The notes beneath the pieces were generated by a model. That model saw nothing but the letters and a program-made list of their open reading frames with translations. It made no database searches and was not told where the DNA came from. Shown here piece after piece: positions 6,437 to 7,205 of a DNA stretch of 7,205 nucleotides. Source of the DNA: Chloroflexota bacterium (GTDB lineage: Bacteria > Chloroflexota > Anaerolineae > Anaerolineales > UBA4823); contig JAJZSS010000073.1 of assembly GCA_021849525.1 (NCBI GenBank), positions 1-7,205 on the forward strand, read 5' to 3'. Position numbers and translations under genes: made by a program. Position 1 is the first letter of the stretch. Every line of letters starts with the position of its first letter.

Positions 6437-6646
6437 ATGAGTGACATGCCAATGGAAGAACTCAAAGTAAAAGTCCTGGAGTACTTCAAGGCCAAGGGTA
6501 AGATGATGACCAGCCGGGACGTAGCCAAGGGGCTCGACCTGGAAAATCGCCTGGTAAAACTGATCCTGACCGAGCTGGTGAACGAAGGTACGCTGGAGTT
6601 CACTTCTTACGGCGGGGCAACCTTTATCAAGCTGCCTGAAAGTTAG
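6437..6646 (+). CDS. dsrD: DsrD, winged-helix activator of sulfite reductase
   Basis: A 69-residue cytoplasmic protein. Its C-terminal half, RLVKLILTELVNEGTLEF followed by TSYGGATFIKL, aligns by eye with the REVKKILTALVNDEVLEY / SSGSTTMYGLKG core of Desulfovibrio DsrD (78 residues). Preceding helices (EELKVKVLEYFKAKG and TSRDVAKGL) complete a small winged-helix fold. DsrD was long thought to bind DNA but has been shown to act as an allosteric activator of DsrAB, increasing sulfite reduction. Its presence is a useful marker of reductive rather than oxidative DsrAB. The start at 6437 follows GAGG (6427-6430) by 6 bases; two in-frame ATGs at 6446 and 6452 have no better site. It is about nine residues shorter than the Desulfovibrio protein, mainly through lack of the charged C-terminal tail. 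Confidence 0.93.
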   Translation: MSDMPMEELKVKVLEYFKAKGKMMTSRDVAKGLDLENRLVKLILTELVNEGTLEFTSYGGATFIKLPES

Positions 6647-6658
6647 AATTAATCGCTT

Positions 6659-6695
6659 TCTCCAGGTCCGGGTGTGAAACTGCCGGACCTGGAGA
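6659..6695 (+). other. Perfect hairpin between dsrD and dsrC
   Basis: TCTCCAGGTCCGG (6659-6671) and CCGGACCTGGAGA (6683-6695) form a perfect 13-bp GC-rich stem with an 11-base loop, 12 bases after the dsrD stop and 9 bases before the dsrC ribosome site. There is no T-tract, so full termination is unlikely. It may protect a processed dsrC transcript or terminate only partially. dsrC is often expressed more strongly than dsrAB, so a decoupling element here makes sense, but this is inference. Confidence 0.65.
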
Positions 6696-6714
6696 CCAGC
6701 ACATGGAGGTAAAA

Positions 6715-7032
6715 ATGCCTGTAATGGATGTATTAGGTTCAGCAATTAGCGTTGACGAAGATGGTTTCCTTGAGGATCCGGATGTCTGGAGCGAAGCGCT
6801 GGCAGAGGCGATCGCCAAGATGGAAGATGTGGACGTGCTTACTGAAGACCACTGGAAAGTGGTCAACTATCTGCGCGACTACTACAAGCAGTTCGGGATC
6901 GCCCCGATGATCCGCAAGCTGTGTAAGGATACCGGCTTCCAGCTCAAGACGATCTACGAGTTATTTCCCAGCGGCCCGGCGAAAGGGGCCTGCAAGATTG
7001 CCGGCCTGCCCAAACCAACCGGCTGCGTTTGA
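6715..7032 (+). CDS. dsrC: DsrC, sulfur-carrier protein of dissimilatory sulfite reduction
   Basis: A 105-residue cytoplasmic protein, exactly the Desulfovibrio DsrC length. The flexible C-terminal arm FPSGPAKGACKIAGLPKPTG followed by CV carries both functional cysteines, Cys93 and the penultimate Cys104, separated by ten residues. These accept sulfur from sulfite reduced at DsrAB and form the DsrC trisulfide, which is reduced by DsrMK(JOP). Having both cysteines distinguishes true DsrC from TusE and from one-cysteine homologues. The start is placed at 6715, not the in-frame ATG at 6703: GGAGG (6705-6709) is 5 bases before 6715 but overlaps the 6703 ATG, and 6715 gives the family length. It follows dsrD on the same strand after 68 bases, giving the order dsrA-dsrB-dsrD-dsrC. 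No gene for its reductase is in the window. Confidence 0.97.
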   Translation: MPVMDVLGSAISVDEDGFLEDPDVWSEALAEAIAKMEDVDVLTEDHWKVVNYLRDYYKQFGIAPMIRKLCKDTGFQLKTIYELFPSGPAKGACKIAGLPKPTGCV

Positions 7033-7205
7033 GATGGATCTTTTCAGGGGGGCTGGCCGGCGTGCCTGCCAGTTGGCACGCGCATGTCCCCTGCGGCGGC
7101 GGTGCCATGGGGTTCTCGCTGCCGCCGTCAGCGGCGGCATGCCGTGCGCAGGGCGGGCAGCCGGCCCCGCGGCGGATCGCGATGGTGCATGTGTGGCTGA
7201 ACCAG
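7033..7205. other. GC-rich structured tail after dsrC, unassigned
   Basis: The composition jumps at about 7050: 45 of 60 bases are G or C in 7081-7140 and 46 of 60 in 7141-7200. Two exact hairpins are present, GCGTGCC-TGCCAGTT-GGCACGC (7060-7081) and TGCCGCCG-TCAG-CGGCGGCA (7120-7139), and the CGG-rich run at 7094-7102 offers an alternative partner for the second. No T-tract follows either. Two plus frames stay open to the right edge (from 7034 and 7035) but show no recognisable protein, as expected in stop-poor GC-rich DNA. It could be a 3' structured RNA, a dispersed repeat, or the start of a gene beyond the window. Confidence 0.4.

Noticed and set aside
6659..6695. Calling the dsrD-dsrC hairpin a rho-independent terminator
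   Set aside because: The stem is followed by CCAGCACATGG, without the T-tract that intrinsic termination requires on the plus strand.
6703..6705. Earlier in-frame ATG for dsrC
   Set aside because: It overlaps the GGAGG that serves ATG 6715, and using it would add four residues beyond the usual 105.
7034..7205. Open plus-strand frame starting one base after the dsrC stop
   Set aside because: No ribosome site, Arg/Ala/Cys-rich composition typical of random GC-rich DNA, and no family resemblance; it is described only as part of the GC-rich tail.

Overview
The window carries the core of dissimilatory sulfite reduction: dsrA, dsrB, dsrD and a canonical two-cysteine dsrC, all on the + strand from about 4185 to 7032. 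Just upstream on the same strand is a YeiH/PSE-family ('putative sulfate exporter') transporter, preceded by a 32-residue single-helix membrane peptide that is easily missed. dsrD together with a complete siroheme/[4Fe-4S] DsrAB and a CX10C DsrC points to the reductive (sulfite- or sulfate-respiring) form of the pathway, so the source is most likely an anaerobic bacterium. Composition is moderately GC-rich and Shine-Dalgarno sites are strong. The phylum cannot be fixed by reading alone; the overall feel is of an uncultivated sulfite/sulfate reducer (Chloroflexota/Anaerolineae is my guess, low confidence). sat, aprAB, qmoABC, dsrMKJOP and dsrN are not in the window.

Layout. Positions 1-1628 are a minus-strand block. 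Reading in its own direction it holds a HEAT-like protein resembling the DVU0298 family, a YgjP-type zinc metallopeptidase coupled to it by an ATGA overlap, and the first 60 codons of an SRAP (YedK/HMCES-like) protein that runs off the left edge. Positions 1629-1938 are a divergent intergenic region with a perfect 18-bp palindrome, a second adjacent inverted repeat and a long hairpin. Positions 1939-2343 encode a four-helix membrane protein of unknown function, closed by a clear rho-independent terminator at 2374-2400. Positions 2401-2776 are a long non-coding leader before the peptide and transporter. An interval of 178 bases with a long imperfect hairpin separates the transporter from dsrA.

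How the genes work together. DsrAB reduces sulfite at its siroheme. The two C-terminal cysteines of DsrC carry the sulfur away as a trisulfide, later reduced by a membrane DsrMK(JOP) complex encoded elsewhere. DsrD is the small winged-helix activator of DsrAB. dsrA and dsrB overlap (TAATG) and dsrD follows by 12 bases, so these three are clearly one translational unit. dsrC follows a perfect 13-bp hairpin in a short gap, which could give it a different mRNA level. The transporter plus micropeptide plausibly moves a sulfur oxyanion or a product of the pathway, but its substrate is not shown by the sequence.

After dsrC the sequence changes sharply to about 75% GC with several hairpins; I could not assign it. 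I found no CRISPR, insertion sequence, tRNA or rRNA. The enzymes are a known system. The less described parts are the peptide-transporter pair attached to dsr, the structured RNA intervals around dsrA and dsrC, and the shared motifs upstream of two transcription units.
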